Part shown: positions 1-9,004 of the stretch, in pieces | Layout: each line of letters opens with the position of its first letter | Position numbering within the stretch: position 1 is the stretch's first letter | Assembly (NCBI GenBank): GCA_963811635.1 | Contig: CAWESB010000010.1 | Location: forward strand, 102,407 to 166,406 | Reading direction: 5' to 3' | DNA from: JAIBJN01 sp963811635 | GTDB lineage: Bacteria; Actinomycetota; Thermoleophilia; Gaiellales; Gaiellaceae | DNA length: 64,000 nt | Program-made: the position numbers and the translations under genes | Notes under the pieces: model-generated | What the model was told of the DNA's origin: nothing | Databases searched by the model: none | What the model saw: the letters and a program-made list of their open reading frames with translations, nothing else

Positions 1-1
1 G

Positions 2-439
2 GCCTCGCTCGACAACCCGCCGGGCATGCTCGACGTCGACGTCGTCAACTCGGCCGCCTACCGCGCCGCGGAGATCCCTGCCGTGAACGGCCACGGGACG
101 GCACGCGCGGTGGCCCGCTTCTACGGCGGCCTGGCAGCAGGCGGTGAGCTGGACGGCGTCGGGCTCCTGTCGCCGCAGGCCGTGGACGAGGCCTTGCGGC
201 CGCACGCCGCCGGCTGGGACGAGCTGCTCGAGGACGAGGCGGTCTGGAGCCTCGGCTTCCGCGTCGACGGCGATGACGGCGGGTTCGGTCTGGGCGGCAT
301 CGGCGGCTACTCAGGCTTCGGGCTCCGCCGCCCCGGAGTGGCCTTGGGCTACGGCTACGTGACCTGCAAGCTCGCCGACGGCGAGCGCAGCGCTGCGTGC
401 GAGGACGCGCTCGAGGAGGCCCTCGCCGGGCTCACCTAG
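2..439 (+). CDS. C-terminal part of a beta-lactamase-fold (CubicO/EstB-like) serine hydrolase, 5' truncated by window edge
   Basis: The reading frame is open from base 2 to a TAG at 437-439, so only about 145 C-terminal residues are in the window. The glycine-rich stretch GGIGGYSGFG followed by a hydrophobic strand and GYGYVTCKL resembles the third active-site box and last strands of class C beta-lactamase/esterase (CubicO) proteins, where a GG-x-G box precedes a GFGYV-type strand. The SxxK and YxN motifs would lie outside the window, so the fold is inferred from the tail only and no substrate can be named. It converges on the SixA-like gene, overlapping it by four bases. Confidence 0.6.
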   Translation, partial: ASLDNPPGMLDVDVVNSAAYRAAEIPAVNGHGTARAVARFYGGLAAGGELDGVGLLSPQAVDEALRPHAAGWDELLEDEAVWSLGFRVDGDDGGFGLGGIGGYSGFGLRRPGVALGYGYVTCKLADGERSAACEDALEEALAGLT

Positions 440-927
440 AGCTCGCGCGGGACGACGAAGCTCTCGAGCTCGGCGCCACCCTCGCCGAGCTCCGCCCATG
501 AGCCCTCGAACGCCAGGCTCGCGAGCGCCCCGGTCGGAAAGTGATCGAGCTCGTCGACGCGGCCGGTGAGGAAGAGCGCCAGCTCGTGCAGCGTCGGGTT
601 GTGCCCGATCACGAGCACGGAGGTCACCGCGTCGCCGGTCTCGCGCACGCGCGCGAGAACCTGATCGGCTCCCGCGCCGTAGAGGCCCTCCTCGAGCCGG
701 ATCTCGACGTCGCCGCCGAGCACGGGGAGGAGAGCGGCAAGCGTCTGGCGGGTGCGGAGCGCGCCCGAGCAGAGCACGAGCCCGGGCGCGATCGCCTCGC
801 GCTCGAGGTGCTCGGCGATCCGCGCGGCGGCCTTGCGCCCGCGCGGGGCGAGTGGCCGGTCACGGTCGGCCAGGTCGGGCTCGTCCCAGCTCGACTTCGC
901 GTGGCGGAGGACGTATAGATGTCTCAT
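436..927 (-). CDS. SixA-like histidine phosphatase (phosphoglycerate-mutase fold)
   Basis: 163-residue protein of the usual SixA length. The start MRHLYVLRHAKSSW carries the RHG/RHA-type catalytic box (His of LRHA at the end of strand 1), and VLVIGHNPTLHEL carries the second catalytic histidine, as in histidine-phosphatase branch 1 and SixA. SixA proteins remove phosphate from histidine-containing phosphotransfer proteins. Its ATG (complement of 925-927) overlaps the divergent histidine kinase ATG at 926, so if both starts are right each promoter must lie inside the other gene. A link to the kinase is plausible but inferred from position only. Confidence 0.8.
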   Translation of the reverse strand: MRHLYVLRHAKSSWDEPDLADRDRPLAPRGRKAAARIAEHLEREAIAPGLVLCSGALRTRQTLAALLPVLGGDVEIRLEEGLYGAGADQVLARVRETGDAVTSVLVIGHNPTLHELALFLTGRVDELDHFPTGALASLAFEGSWAELGEGGAELESFVVPREL

Positions 928-3715
928 GCGCACCAATTCTCCCTCGAACCGGGCTCCGGCCGAGAAGGAGACAGACCCTGTCAGCCCGAACACCCGATCC
1001 GTGCCCGAATTGGCCGGATTCAAGCGGGCCGCCGTTCGTCCCACCACACGCGTTCGGCGGGCGTTCGCCATCAGCCTCGGCGTCATCCTCGAGGGCCTCG
1101 TCACCCTGCTCGGGGACTGGCATGACCGCTACCCGGGCGTCGCGGTCGCGGCCGGGCTGCTCATCGCCGCACTCGCCGGCGCCGTCGGCGGGGTCTGGAG
1201 CGGCCTCGCGGTCGCGGGCGCAGGCTGGACGCTCAACTTCTTCTTCGTCGCCGACCAGTCGCTGCGCGCCCTGATCGCGCTCCCCGCCTGGCTCGCCGTC
1301 GGCGCGCTCGCCGGGTGGCTGGCCACGACCCGCCGCCGCACCGCCTACGCGAGCAGCCTGGTCTCGGGCGAGCTCGGAGCCGTGCGCGACTCGGCCTCCG
1401 AGGCGATCGTCGGCATCGACCTCAAAGGCACGATCGTCAGCTGGAGCGCCGGCGCCGAGGCGATCTACGGCTACGAGCCGGAGGAGGCCGTCGGCGAGCC
1501 GATCTCGCTGCTCGCGCACGAGGCCGATAGCGAGCCCATGCGACCCGCGGTCGCCGCGCAACTCGGCCAGCGGATCGACCTCCCCAGCACCGTCCACCGG
1601 CACAAGGACGGCGGCGATCTCGCCGTCTCCCTCACGGTCGCGCCGATCCCGAGCGAGACCGGTGCTGCGACCGGCGCCGTCGTCATCACGCGGGACATCG
1701 GCGAGCCGCAGCGCGCCGAGGCCCGGCAGCGCGAGAGCGAGGCGAAGTACCGCGCCCTCACCGAGCATCTCCCGACGATCACGTACCTCCACCCGCTCGG
1801 CGAGCGGGGGACTCCGCTCTACGTCAGCCCCCAGGTCGGCGCGGTGCTCGGCTACTCGGCCGACGAATGGCTCGCGAAGCCGAACCTCTTCTTCCAGCTC
1901 GTCCACGCAGAGGACCGCGAGCGCGTCTCGGCCGAGATCGCCGCGGCCGCCGCCGGCGCCCGGCCGCTCCGCTGCGAGTACCGCATGCTCTCGCGCGACG
2001 GGCGGGTCGTCTGGGTCCACGACGAGGCCGTCACCGTGCGCGACGACGACGGCCGCCCGCTCTACGTCCAGGGATACCTCCTCGACGTCAGCGAGCGCCG
2101 CCACGCCGGCGAGGAGCGGGAGCGGCTCCTCGCCGCCGAGCGCGCCGCCGCCGCCGAGGCGCTCGACCGGCAGCGCAAGCTCGACATCCTCGCGCGCGCG
2201 GGCGAGATCCTCGGCTCGACCCCCAACTACCAGGGCGCGCTTCGCCGGGTTGCCGACCTGGCAGTGCGCGAGCTGGCCGATTGGTGCGTCGTCGACCTGC
2301 TGGACGACGACGGCACGGGCACCCGGCTCGCCGCCGCGCACGCCGGACCCGGGCTGCCCCCGGGCCGCGAGCCGGGCCCCACGACCGAGCCCGAGATCCT
2401 CGAGGTGGCCACGCACGGCCGCCCGGAGCTCACAGAGTCGCGCATGTGCGTCCCCATGCGGGCTCGCGGCCGCTCGCTCGGCGCGCTCACGCTCATCTCG
2501 CGCGCGCCCGGCCGGTCCTACGGCGCCGACGACATCGCCGTCGCCCAGGATCTCGCCGGCATGGCCGCGCTTGCGATCGACAACGCCCGCCTGACGCGCG
2601 AGGTGGAGGAGTCCGCCGACGCCGCGCGGGTGCTCACCTACGTCGCCGACGGCGTCGTCCTCGTCGACCAGACGGGCACGATCCGCCTCTGGAACCCGGC
2701 CGCGGACGCGATCACCGGCCTCACCCGCGACGCGGTGATCGGGCGCTCCGCCGGCGACGCGATCGCCGGCTGGAAGGGCATCGCCGACCGCATCCCGGTG
2801 GGGACGGCCTCCGAGCCCGTGCAGCCGGAGACCTTTCCGCTCGAGACCTCGCGCGGCGAGCGCTGGATCTCGATCTCCGGCGTCGACTTCTTCGGCGGCA
2901 TCGTCTACGCGTTCCGCGACGTCACGGACGCCCGCAGGCTCGAGGAGCTGAAGGCCGAATTCGTTGCCACCGCCTCGCACGAGCTGCGCACGCCGCTGGC
3001 CGCCGTCTACGGCGCCGCCCAGACTCTCCGCCGCCACGACTTCGCGCTCGACGAGGCGGGCCGCAACCGCTTCGTCTCGCTGATCGTCGACGAGTCCGAG
3101 CGCCTGAACCGCATCGTCAACGAGATCCTCCTCGCCAACCAGCTCGACGCCGGCCGTCTCGACCTCGTCGACGAGCCCTTCGACGCCGGCGACCTCGTCC
3201 ACCGGGTCGTCGAGTCCGCGCGCGAGCATGGGCCGCCCGGCATCCGCTTCGAGACGATCGTTTCCGACCCGGCGCCGTCCGTCGCGGCCGACCGCGACCG
3301 CGTGCGCCAGGTGCTCGTCAACCTCGTCGAGAACGCGATCAAGTACTCGCCGGACGGCGGCCTCGTCCAGGTCGGCGTCCAACCCGCTGAGGGCGCGGTC
3401 ACCTTCCACGTCCGCGACCAGGGCCTGGGCATCCCCGCGGACGAGCAGGCGCGGATCTTCGAGAAGTTCTATCGGCTCGACCCAGAGATGACCCGTGGGA
3501 TCGGCGGCACCGGCCTCGGCCTCTACATCTGCAGCGAGCTGCTCGAGCGGATGGACGGGCGCATCTGGGTCGAGTCCCAGGAGGGCGTCGGCTCCACCTT
3601 CTCCTTCGAGCTCCCGGCCGAGGCCAATACTCCACGTCCGGGCGCCGGCGAGCCCCGCGAGCTGACCGACGTTCTACGCCCATCGGGCCCCGGCCCGATC
3701 GGCGGCATCGGCTAG
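926..3715 (+). CDS. membrane-anchored PAS-PAS-GAF-PAS hybrid sensor histidine kinase
   Basis: 929 residues from ATG 926; an in-frame GTG at 1001 is an alternative start. Order: an N-terminal block of about four hydrophobic helices (residues 60-135, DUF4118/KdpD-like), a PAS domain (about 150-270, DSASEAIVGIDLKG), a second PAS with PAC (about 275-400), a GAF domain (about 430-565), a third PAS (about 570-670), then HisKA with the phospho-acceptor His685 in ATASHELRTPL and a HATPase with N box NLVENAIKYSP, G1 DQGLGIP and G2 GTGLGL. All catalytic boxes are intact. No response regulator is adjacent; the partner may be elsewhere. The ligand is unknown; GAF and PAS suggest a small molecule, light or redox signal. 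Confidence 0.9.
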   Translation: MRTNSPSNRAPAEKETDPVSPNTRSVPELAGFKRAAVRPTTRVRRAFAISLGVILEGLVTLLGDWHDRYPGVAVAAGLLIAALAGAVGGVWSGLAVAGAGWTLNFFFVADQSLRALIALPAWLAVGALAGWLATTRRRTAYASSLVSGELGAVRDSASEAIVGIDLKGTIVSWSAGAEAIYGYEPEEAVGEPISLLAHEADSEPMRPAVAAQLGQRIDLPSTVHRHKDGGDLAVSLTVAPIPSETGAATGAVVITRDIGEPQRAEARQRESEAKYRALTEHLPTITYLHPLGERGTPLYVSPQVGAVLGYSADEWLAKPNLFFQLVHAEDRERVSAEIAAAAAGARPLRCEYRMLSRDGRVVWVHDEAVTVRDDDGRPLYVQGYLLDVSERRHAGEERERLLAAERAAAAEALDRQRKLDILARAGEILGSTPNYQGALRRVADLAVRELADWCVVDLLDDDGTGTRLAAAHAGPGLPPGREPGPTTEPEILEVATHGRPELTESRMCVPMRARGRSLGALTLISRAPGRSYGADDIAVAQDLAGMAALAIDNARLTREVEESADAARVLTYVADGVVLVDQTGTIRLWNPAADAITGLTRDAVIGRSAGDAIAGWKGIADRIPVGTASEPVQPETFPLETSRGERWISISGVDFFGGIVYAFRDVTDARRLEELKAEFVATASHELRTPLAAVYGAAQTLRRHDFALDEAGRNRFVSLIVDESERLNRIVNEILLANQLDAGRLDLVDEPFDAGDLVHRVVESAREHGPPGIRFETIVSDPAPSVAADRDRVRQVLVNLVENAIKYSPDGGLVQVGVQPAEGAVTFHVRDQGLGIPADEQARIFEKFYRLDPEMTRGIGGTGLGLYICSELLERMDGRIWVESQEGVGSTFSFELPAEANTPRPGAGEPRELTDVLRPSGPGPIGGIG

Positions 3716-3779
3716 CCTCAGGCACGGTCGAGCTCGATCCGATCGGCCGTCCGACGTCAGGTCCGAGTAGGGCCCTCGA

Positions 3780-4487
3780 TTACTCGCGGGCGCGGAGAGC
3801 CCGCAGCTCGGAGAGCTCGGCGTCGGTCGGCGGATCGGTCGTCGCGAGCGGCTCGCGCACGCGGAGGGGCCACCCGGTCGCCGCCAGCACCTGCTCGATC
3901 TCGACGCCGCTGTGCAGGGCGGTCAGCTCGAGCTCGCCGTCCGCGCCCGGGCGCAGGACGCCGAAGTCGGTGATGACCGTGAACGCGTCTCCGCCGCGCC
4001 CGAGCGAGGTGACGAAGTCGAGCCGCTCGACGAACGCGCGGCTCGAGTGGCGCAGCAGGACGATCACGGAGCGAGCGGCGGCAGCGATCTCGGGGGCGCC
4101 ACCGGCGCCCGGGAGCCGGACCTTGGGGTGGTCGTAGGGGCCGATCACGGTCGTGTTGATGTTCCCGCGCCGGTCGATCTGGGCAGCGCCGAGGAAGCCG
4201 ACGTCGATGCGGCCGGCGCCGATCCAGTAGCTGAACATCTCGGGCACCGAGACGAGCTCGTCCGCCGTCGCGGCGAGATCGTCGTCGCCGATCGAGAGCG
4301 GCAGCCGCAGCGGCTTGGCACCGATGGCGCCCGACTCGTAGACGAGCACGCAGTTCGGGGCGTGGAGCCGGCGAGCGAGGTTGGCAGCGGCGTTGGGCGG
4401 GCCGACGCCGACGAGGCAGACCTGCCCGTCGACGAGCTCGCGGGCGGCGTGCACGGTCATCAGCTCCTCGGGAGTGGGGCCGCTCAC
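3780..4487 (-). CDS. CoA-transferase family I, beta subunit (GctB/IpdB-like)
   Basis: 235 residues from GTG 4487, whose GTGA overlaps the alpha-subunit stop; this four-base coupling decides the start over the longer frame. VLVYESGAIGA carries the glutamate of the SENG/ESG box of the beta subunit of family I CoA-transferases, and the later GGRGDAFTVITDFGVL-like tail is typical of the glutaconate/IpdB branch. Together with the upstream alpha subunit it should form a heterodimer moving CoA between carboxylic acids, or act as a ring-opening hydrolase as in IpdAB. The substrate cannot be read from sequence and no steroid or glutaconate genes are adjacent. Confidence 0.8.
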   Translation of the reverse strand: MSGPTPEELMTVHAARELVDGQVCLVGVGPPNAAANLARRLHAPNCVLVYESGAIGAKPLRLPLSIGDDDLAATADELVSVPEMFSYWIGAGRIDVGFLGAAQIDRRGNINTTVIGPYDHPKVRLPGAGGAPEIAAAARSVIVLLRHSSRAFVERLDFVTSLGRGGDAFTVITDFGVLRPGADGELELTALHSGVEIEQVLAATGWPLRVREPLATTDPPTDAELSELRALRARE

Positions 4488-5305
4488 GCGCGCTCCAGGA
4501 CGTTCGCCTGCATCCAGGCAGCGAAACTGTCGCGGTCGCGGGAGATCGCGTCCCACGCGGCGTAGAAGGCGTTGTCTCGCACCGAGTAGCCGGCCGCGTA
4601 GGAGGGCCCGGCGCCGCCCGGGAGCACGACGACGGCGTCGAGGACCCAGGCGGGTAGCACGACCGCGTGCGGCCGTGGCTGGAGCTCGCCGACCACCTCC
4701 TCCACCGTCACGACCGCGCGCTTCGCGGCCAGCACGGCCTCCTTCTGCACGCCCGCGAGCCCCCAGAGCATGACGTTGCCCCGCTTGTCGGCGTGCTGGG
4801 CGTGGATGACGGCCACGTCCGGGTTGATCGCCCGCACCGCCGACACGCGCTCGCCGGTGAACGGGCTCTCGAGCGGGGCGACCGAGGCGTTCTCGGCGAG
4901 CAGGTCCGTGCCCTCGTAGCCGCGCAGGACCCCGAAGGGCAGGTGCGCCGCCCCCGCCGCGTACGCCGCCGCCAGGCCCGCGTGGGAATGCTCGACGACC
5001 TCGAGCTCGCGCGGCCAGCCGTTCTCGACTGCGTCCCGAAACCGGTGCAGCGAGCCCACGCCCGGGTTGCCGCCGTAGGAGAAGGTGAGACGGCGCGCGC
5101 AGCCCATGCCGATCAGCTGGTCGTAGACGACGTCCGGGGTCATGCGCACGAGCGCCAGCTCCCGTCGGCCCTGTCTGACGATCTCGTGGGCCGCCTCGAA
5201 CGGGATCAGGTGGGTGAAGCCCTCGAGCGCGAGCTCGTCACCGTCGTGGACGTGCTCGGCCACTGCGTCGGCGAGCGGCTTGAAGGTCGCCGGCGACCGG
5301 GTCAC
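4484..5305 (-). CDS. CoA-transferase family I, alpha subunit (GctA/IpdA-like)
   Basis: 273 residues from GTG 5305, chosen because it lies just downstream of the peptidase stop (5328) while the longer in-frame start would run back into that gene. The sequence has the family I alpha-subunit core (FKPLADAVAEHVHDGDELALEGF, shortened here, then the LTFSYGGNPGVG box and RGYEGTDL). It is translationally coupled to the beta subunit by a GTGA overlap. The split two-gene form and the NPGVG box fit glutaconate CoA-transferase/IpdA better than acetate or 3-oxoacid transferases. Cytosolic; specific substrate unknown. Confidence 0.8.
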   Translation of the reverse strand: MTRSPATFKPLADAVAEHVHDGDELALEGFTHLIPFEAAHEIVRQGRRELALVRMTPDVVYDQLIGMGCARRLTFSYGGNPGVGSLHRFRDAVENGWPRELEVVEHSHAGLAAAYAAGAAHLPFGVLRGYEGTDLLAENASVAPLESPFTGERVSAVRAINPDVAVIHAQHADKRGNVMLWGLAGVQKEAVLAAKRAVVTVEEVVGELQPRPHAVVLPAWVLDAVVVLPGGAGPSYAAGYSVRDNAFYAAWDAISRDRDSFAAWMQANVLERA

Positions 5306-5327
5306 GCGAGACGACGGTCGAAGCGCA

Positions 5328-6149
5328 TCAGATCTCGACGCCGTACGCCTCGGTGAACGCCTCCTGCGCGTAAGCGAGCGAGGCATAGGCGAAACCGCTC
5401 TGTCCCCAGCTCGTGCCCCAGCTGTTGCGCACGATGAACCGGCCCGGCCGGTAGCCGACCAGCGCGACCGCGTGGCCGCCGCGGGCCGTCTCCGGCTTGT
5501 AGTCGTCGAGGTTGCCGGCGTTCGCCGACGCCTGGTCCCACGTGCTGTCGACGCTGAGCCGCGTCAGGATCGGGCCCTTCGTCGCCAGCCACGTCCGCCA
5601 GTTGGTCAGGTTCGTGCCGAGGTTGAAGTACGCCAGGATCTTGAGCTGCGCTGCGATCGCGTAGAACGTGTTCGCCTGGCCGCCGTACAGCTTCCCGGAC
5701 GAGAAGGGCAGCACCGAGTCGCGGACGACCCCGAACTTGCGGGCGATGTCGAGCGCCGATTTGAGGCTCGTGCCCTCGGTCTCGATGAACGTCGTCGGCC
5801 GAGACAGGAACGGGTCCGTCTCCTTGGAGGCCATCCAGACGAAGCGCGGCGAGAGCACGTCGCTTGTGGTGATGCGCCCGGCCTTGGCGAAATGCCAGCG
5901 CAGCACGGAGTCGGCGGTCGCCCAGCCGACGCAGGACCCGGTCGAGCCCTGGTCGGCGACCTTCCACCAGGTCGTGCGCAGATCCTTCGAGGACGGGATC
6001 GCGGGCGCGGCCGCGACCATGTCGGCCTCCTCGGCCGTCTGAAACGTCCAGTCCTCGTCGGTCTTCGGCGACGGGTTGACATTGAGTATCCGCTTCGGCT
6101 GGCGCTTGCGCACCGGCTTACGCCTCGTGGTCTTCCGTGGTCTGGCCAC
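5328..6149 (-). CDS. papain-like (C1A) cysteine peptidase, no signal peptide
   Basis: 273 residues. A short very basic N-terminus (about 20 residues, many Arg/Lys) is followed by a C1A catalytic domain with all four key positions visible: Gln67 in DQGSTGSC, Cys73, His226 in GGHAVALVGY and Asn242 in RNSWGTSWG. No signal peptide or membrane segment is seen, and the usual long inhibitory propeptide is absent, leaving only about 55 residues before the Gln. It may act in the cytosol, on a nucleoid-bound or otherwise charged partner, but that is speculation. It sits alone before the CoA-transferase pair, separated by 22 bases. Confidence 0.88.
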   Translation of the reverse strand: MARPRKTTRRKPVRKRQPKRILNVNPSPKTDEDWTFQTAEEADMVAAAPAIPSSKDLRTTWWKVADQGSTGSCVGWATADSVLRWHFAKAGRITTSDVLSPRFVWMASKETDPFLSRPTTFIETEGTSLKSALDIARKFGVVRDSVLPFSSGKLYGGQANTFYAIAAQLKILAYFNLGTNLTNWRTWLATKGPILTRLSVDSTWDQASANAGNLDDYKPETARGGHAVALVGYRPGRFIVRNSWGTSWGQSGFAYASLAYAQEAFTEAYGVEI

Positions 6150-6216
6150 CGGGCACCTCCTCGGGCGGGGAACGTACGAGCGGCGTCGAGTCTAGTAGTG
6201 ACGTAGCCTCCTCGCC

Positions 6217-7392
6217 TTGCGCCGCCTGCTCGTCTACGTCGGAGTCCTCGCGGCCGGAGCGGTCGTGCTGCGTCTGGCCGTGGTCCCGCCGGAGGTATGC
6301 CCGCCGATCAGCCCGACGTCCGCGCGGACTTCGATCGCCGAGGCGGCCGGCTGGCTCGAGCGAGGGGTCCAGCCCGACGGGCGCTACACGTACGGCTACA
6401 ACCGGAACCTCGACCTCGTCTCGAGCGACTACAACATCACGCGCCATGCAGGCGTCATGTTCGGGCTCTATCGGCTCGCCGAAGCGGCAGACGACGAGAA
6501 GGCGCTCGCCGCCGCCGACCACGGTCTCACGTTCCTGCGCGCGAACGTGCTGCGGCACGGCGACTGGTCGGCCTTCGCGGAGCCGGGGCAGGACGCGCGA
6601 CTCGGTGCGAGCGCGCTGATGGCGATCGCGCTCGTGCACCGCCGGCTCGCGACCGGGGACGTCGGCGAGGACGAACTGCTCCGAAGGCTGGCCCGCTTTC
6701 TCGTGGCCATGCAGCAGCCGGACGGCAGCCTCCTCGAGCGCTGGAGCCGGGCGACCGAGAGCCCCGTCGCCGGCGAATACTCGAAGTTCGGCACCGGCCA
6801 GGCGCTCTGGACGTTCGCGCTCCTCGACAAGCTCTTCCCGGGCGAAGGCTGGGGCGAGCCGGCCCGGCGCCTCGCGCGCTTCCTGGCCACGAGGCGCGAC
6901 GACGTCGAGGGGTACCTGCTCACCTTTCCGGACCACTGGGCCGCCTACGCGCTCGCCGAGCTCGGCCCGGCGAAGCTCGGCGAGCCCGAGATCGCCTATG
7001 CGCGCGAACTCGCCGGCATCTTCGGCCTCAACTCGCGCCTGGAGTCGCAGAGCGGCGAGGGCGGGATCAACCGGATCCTGCGCGGTGAGCCGGCCTCGGG
7101 CGCCGGCCTGGGCACGCTGACGGAGGGCCTGGCCGCACTCTGGCGCCTGAGCCTCGCCGACCCGCGGCTGGCCGACCTGACCGACAATCTCGCAGCGCGG
7201 CTTCGCTGCACAGCCGGCCGGGCGGTCGACCGCCAGATCGACCCCGCCGAGGCGGAGGAGGCGCCGCGGCCCCTCCTCGCCCGCGGCGCGTGGTTCACGG
7301 AGGGCGGGTACACGCAGATGGACCACGAGCGCCACCCGCTTTCCGGACTGCTCGCGACCCTGCCCCTGCTCCAGGCAGAGCCTGGACGATGA
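6217..7392 (+). CDS. membrane-anchored or secreted alpha/alpha-toroid protein of unknown function
   Basis: 391 residues from TTG 6217. One N-terminal hydrophobic segment (residues 4-24) followed by Pro-rich PPEVCPPISPTS looks like a signal anchor or signal peptide. The rest is helical with repeated motifs typical of (alpha/alpha)6 barrels as in terpene-cyclase or glycoside-hydrolase toroids: AAGWLERGVQPDGRYTYGY, ALWTFALLDKL, GGINRILRGE. No catalytic DXDD or known active-site set can be identified, so no enzyme activity is claimed. Its TGA overlaps the ATG of the MarC-like gene (ATGA), implying co-translation with that membrane protein. Confidence 0.55.
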   Translation: MRRLLVYVGVLAAGAVVLRLAVVPPEVCPPISPTSARTSIAEAAGWLERGVQPDGRYTYGYNRNLDLVSSDYNITRHAGVMFGLYRLAEAADDEKALAAADHGLTFLRANVLRHGDWSAFAEPGQDARLGASALMAIALVHRRLATGDVGEDELLRRLARFLVAMQQPDGSLLERWSRATESPVAGEYSKFGTGQALWTFALLDKLFPGEGWGEPARRLARFLATRRDDVEGYLLTFPDHWAAYALAELGPAKLGEPEIAYARELAGIFGLNSRLESQSGEGGINRILRGEPASGAGLGTLTEGLAALWRLSLADPRLADLTDNLAARLRCTAGRAVDRQIDPAEAEEAPRPLLARGAWFTEGGYTQMDHERHPLSGLLATLPLLQAEPGR

Positions 7393-7925
7393 GCTTCGCC
7401 TTCCTCCTTCTGGCGCTGGTCGCGTCCACGAACCCGTGCCGCGTGCGCCTCGTCCTGCCGGAGCGGCGGCTCGCGGTGACCCTCGGCGCGCTCCTCGCCC
7501 TCGGCTCCGCGGCGGCGGTCGCCGCCGTCGGCGGCGCGTTCCTCGACGCGCTCGACATCAGCCCCGAGACCTTCCGGCTCGCCGCGGCGCTCGTGCTCGT
7601 GCTCGAGGGCGCCCGCGCGCTCCTGCTGGCGCGCCCGGCGACCGAGCCGGAGCTCGCGGGCCTCGGAGCCGCGGTGGTCCCGGTTCTCTTCCCCCTGCTC
7701 CTCACGCCCGGCGTCGTCGCGCTCGCGCTCGCGGCCGGCGGCGATGACATGGCCGGCGAGGCGGTCGGCGCGCTCGCGATCGCGTTCGGAGCCGTCGCGC
7801 TGACGGCCTGGATCCCGCGCGGCGAGCGGGCCGACCCGCTCCTCGCCGCGGGCGGGCGACTGCTGGGCGCAGCCGAGATCGCGGCCGGCATCGCGCTTGC
7901 GGTCGACTCGTTGCACGACGTCTAG
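7389..7925 (+). CDS. MarC-like integral membrane protein
   Basis: 178 residues, about six hydrophobic helices. SFAFLLLALVASTNPCR at the start and PLLLTPGVVALALA in the middle resemble the conserved N-terminal and central helices of the MarC/SNARE-like membrane family, whose function is unsettled. The protein is a little shorter than typical MarC proteins (about 200-210 residues). The ATG overlaps the stop of the preceding toroid gene by four bases, so the two are probably co-expressed. No transport substrate can be inferred. Confidence 0.55.
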   Translation: MSFAFLLLALVASTNPCRVRLVLPERRLAVTLGALLALGSAAAVAAVGGAFLDALDISPETFRLAAALVLVLEGARALLLARPATEPELAGLGAAVVPVLFPLLLTPGVVALALAAGGDDMAGEAVGALAIAFGAVALTAWIPRGERADPLLAAGGRLLGAAEIAAGIALAVDSLHDV

Positions 7926-7993
7926 GCAACGGCCCCTTCCATCCCGCGCTTCGATCTCGTAGCATCGGTTACAAAGCATCGAAGGGAGCGGCC

Positions 7994-8971
7994 ATGAGAT
8001 CCCGCCGACACCTGCTCGTCCTCGCCGCCGCGGCGCTTGCGTGGCTCGTCCCGGCCGCGACCGCCCAGGCAGCCGGATCAGTGCCGAAGCTGCTGACGAA
8101 GTTCCAGCCGATCCTCGTCCTGCACCCCGGCGAGGAGCTCCGGCCCACCGTCGTCGAGTCGTTCGTGCGCGACGCCACCCTCGAAGTGGCCACGAGCCCG
8201 ACCACCTGGATTCCGGTCGACCCGGATCCCACGGTCGACACGCTCCCGACGTCGAGCCCACCCACCTGGCGGCTCAACCAGCAGCCCTGCTTCGCGGGAG
8301 CGCCCCTCGGCGACCTCCCCTGCTACGCGGCAGCGGCCTCGGACGAGCCCGGCGCTTCGATCTACGGACGAGTCGTGCGAGACGGGAAGAGCATCGTCCT
8401 CCAGTACTGGGTCTTCTTCTACGACAACCTCTACCGCTACCCGTACCTGCCGCTCGGCGCGATCTGGCAGTCACACGAGGGTGACTGGGAGGTCGTGAAC
8501 GTCGTCCTCTCGAATGCCAAGCGGCCGCTCGCGGTCGGGCTCAGCCAGCACTGCAACGGCGAGACGCGGCCGTGGTCCGAGACCGAGCTTCGCGACGGCC
8601 ACCCGACCGTGTACGTGGCCCTCGGCTCCCACGCGAACTACTTCGAGCCCGGTCTGCATCCGTTCGACCCGGCGTGCCTTCCGGCTCCGGTGATCGCCTT
8701 CTTCCAGCAGGCAGGCCTGCCGCTCCCGGCGGACGTCGCCGCCTCCGGCACCGCCTTCGGCCCCAAGCGGCTGGGCGCCTTCCCGACCGCGATCGAGCCG
8801 GTGGAGGACGGCGCGCCCCACTGGATCCGCTTCCCCGGGTTCTGGGGCGAGCTCGAGTACTTCAGCGCACCGCCGCCGGTGGGGACGAACCCGTTCGGAA
8901 CCTCGCCCGTCGGCCCCGCCTTCCACGCGGTCTGGCAGGCGCCGCTCGCGACCCTGGCCACCTGGCGGTAA
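7994..8971 (+). CDS. secreted Vps62-like (DUF946) protein
   Basis: 325 residues with a clear signal peptide (RSRRHLLVLAAAALAWLV, cleavage near AQAAG at residue 26). The body has the marks of Vps62-related/DUF946 proteins: IWQSHEGDWEVV, YVALGSHANYF, and the late FPGFWGEL strand. The family occurs in fungi, plants and bacteria and its biochemical role is not established. Four cysteines in the mature part suggest disulfides outside the cell. A GAAGGGAG ribosome-binding site sits six bases before the ATG. It stands as a single gene. Confidence 0.75.
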   Translation: MRSRRHLLVLAAAALAWLVPAATAQAAGSVPKLLTKFQPILVLHPGEELRPTVVESFVRDATLEVATSPTTWIPVDPDPTVDTLPTSSPPTWRLNQQPCFAGAPLGDLPCYAAAASDEPGASIYGRVVRDGKSIVLQYWVFFYDNLYRYPYLPLGAIWQSHEGDWEVVNVVLSNAKRPLAVGLSQHCNGETRPWSETELRDGHPTVYVALGSHANYFEPGLHPFDPACLPAPVIAFFQQAGLPLPADVAASGTAFGPKRLGAFPTAIEPVEDGAPHWIRFPGFWGELEYFSAPPPVGTNPFGTSPVGPAFHAVWQAPLATLATWR

Positions 8972-9004
8972 GTCGAACCGCGTAGCGGGCGAGCTGCTGC
9001 CGGA

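Noticed and set aside
860..3409. Long minus-strand frame opposite the histidine kinase
   Set aside because: It is a shadow of the kinase gene: low-complexity Arg/Gly/Asp-rich translation, no family motif, no ribosome-binding site.
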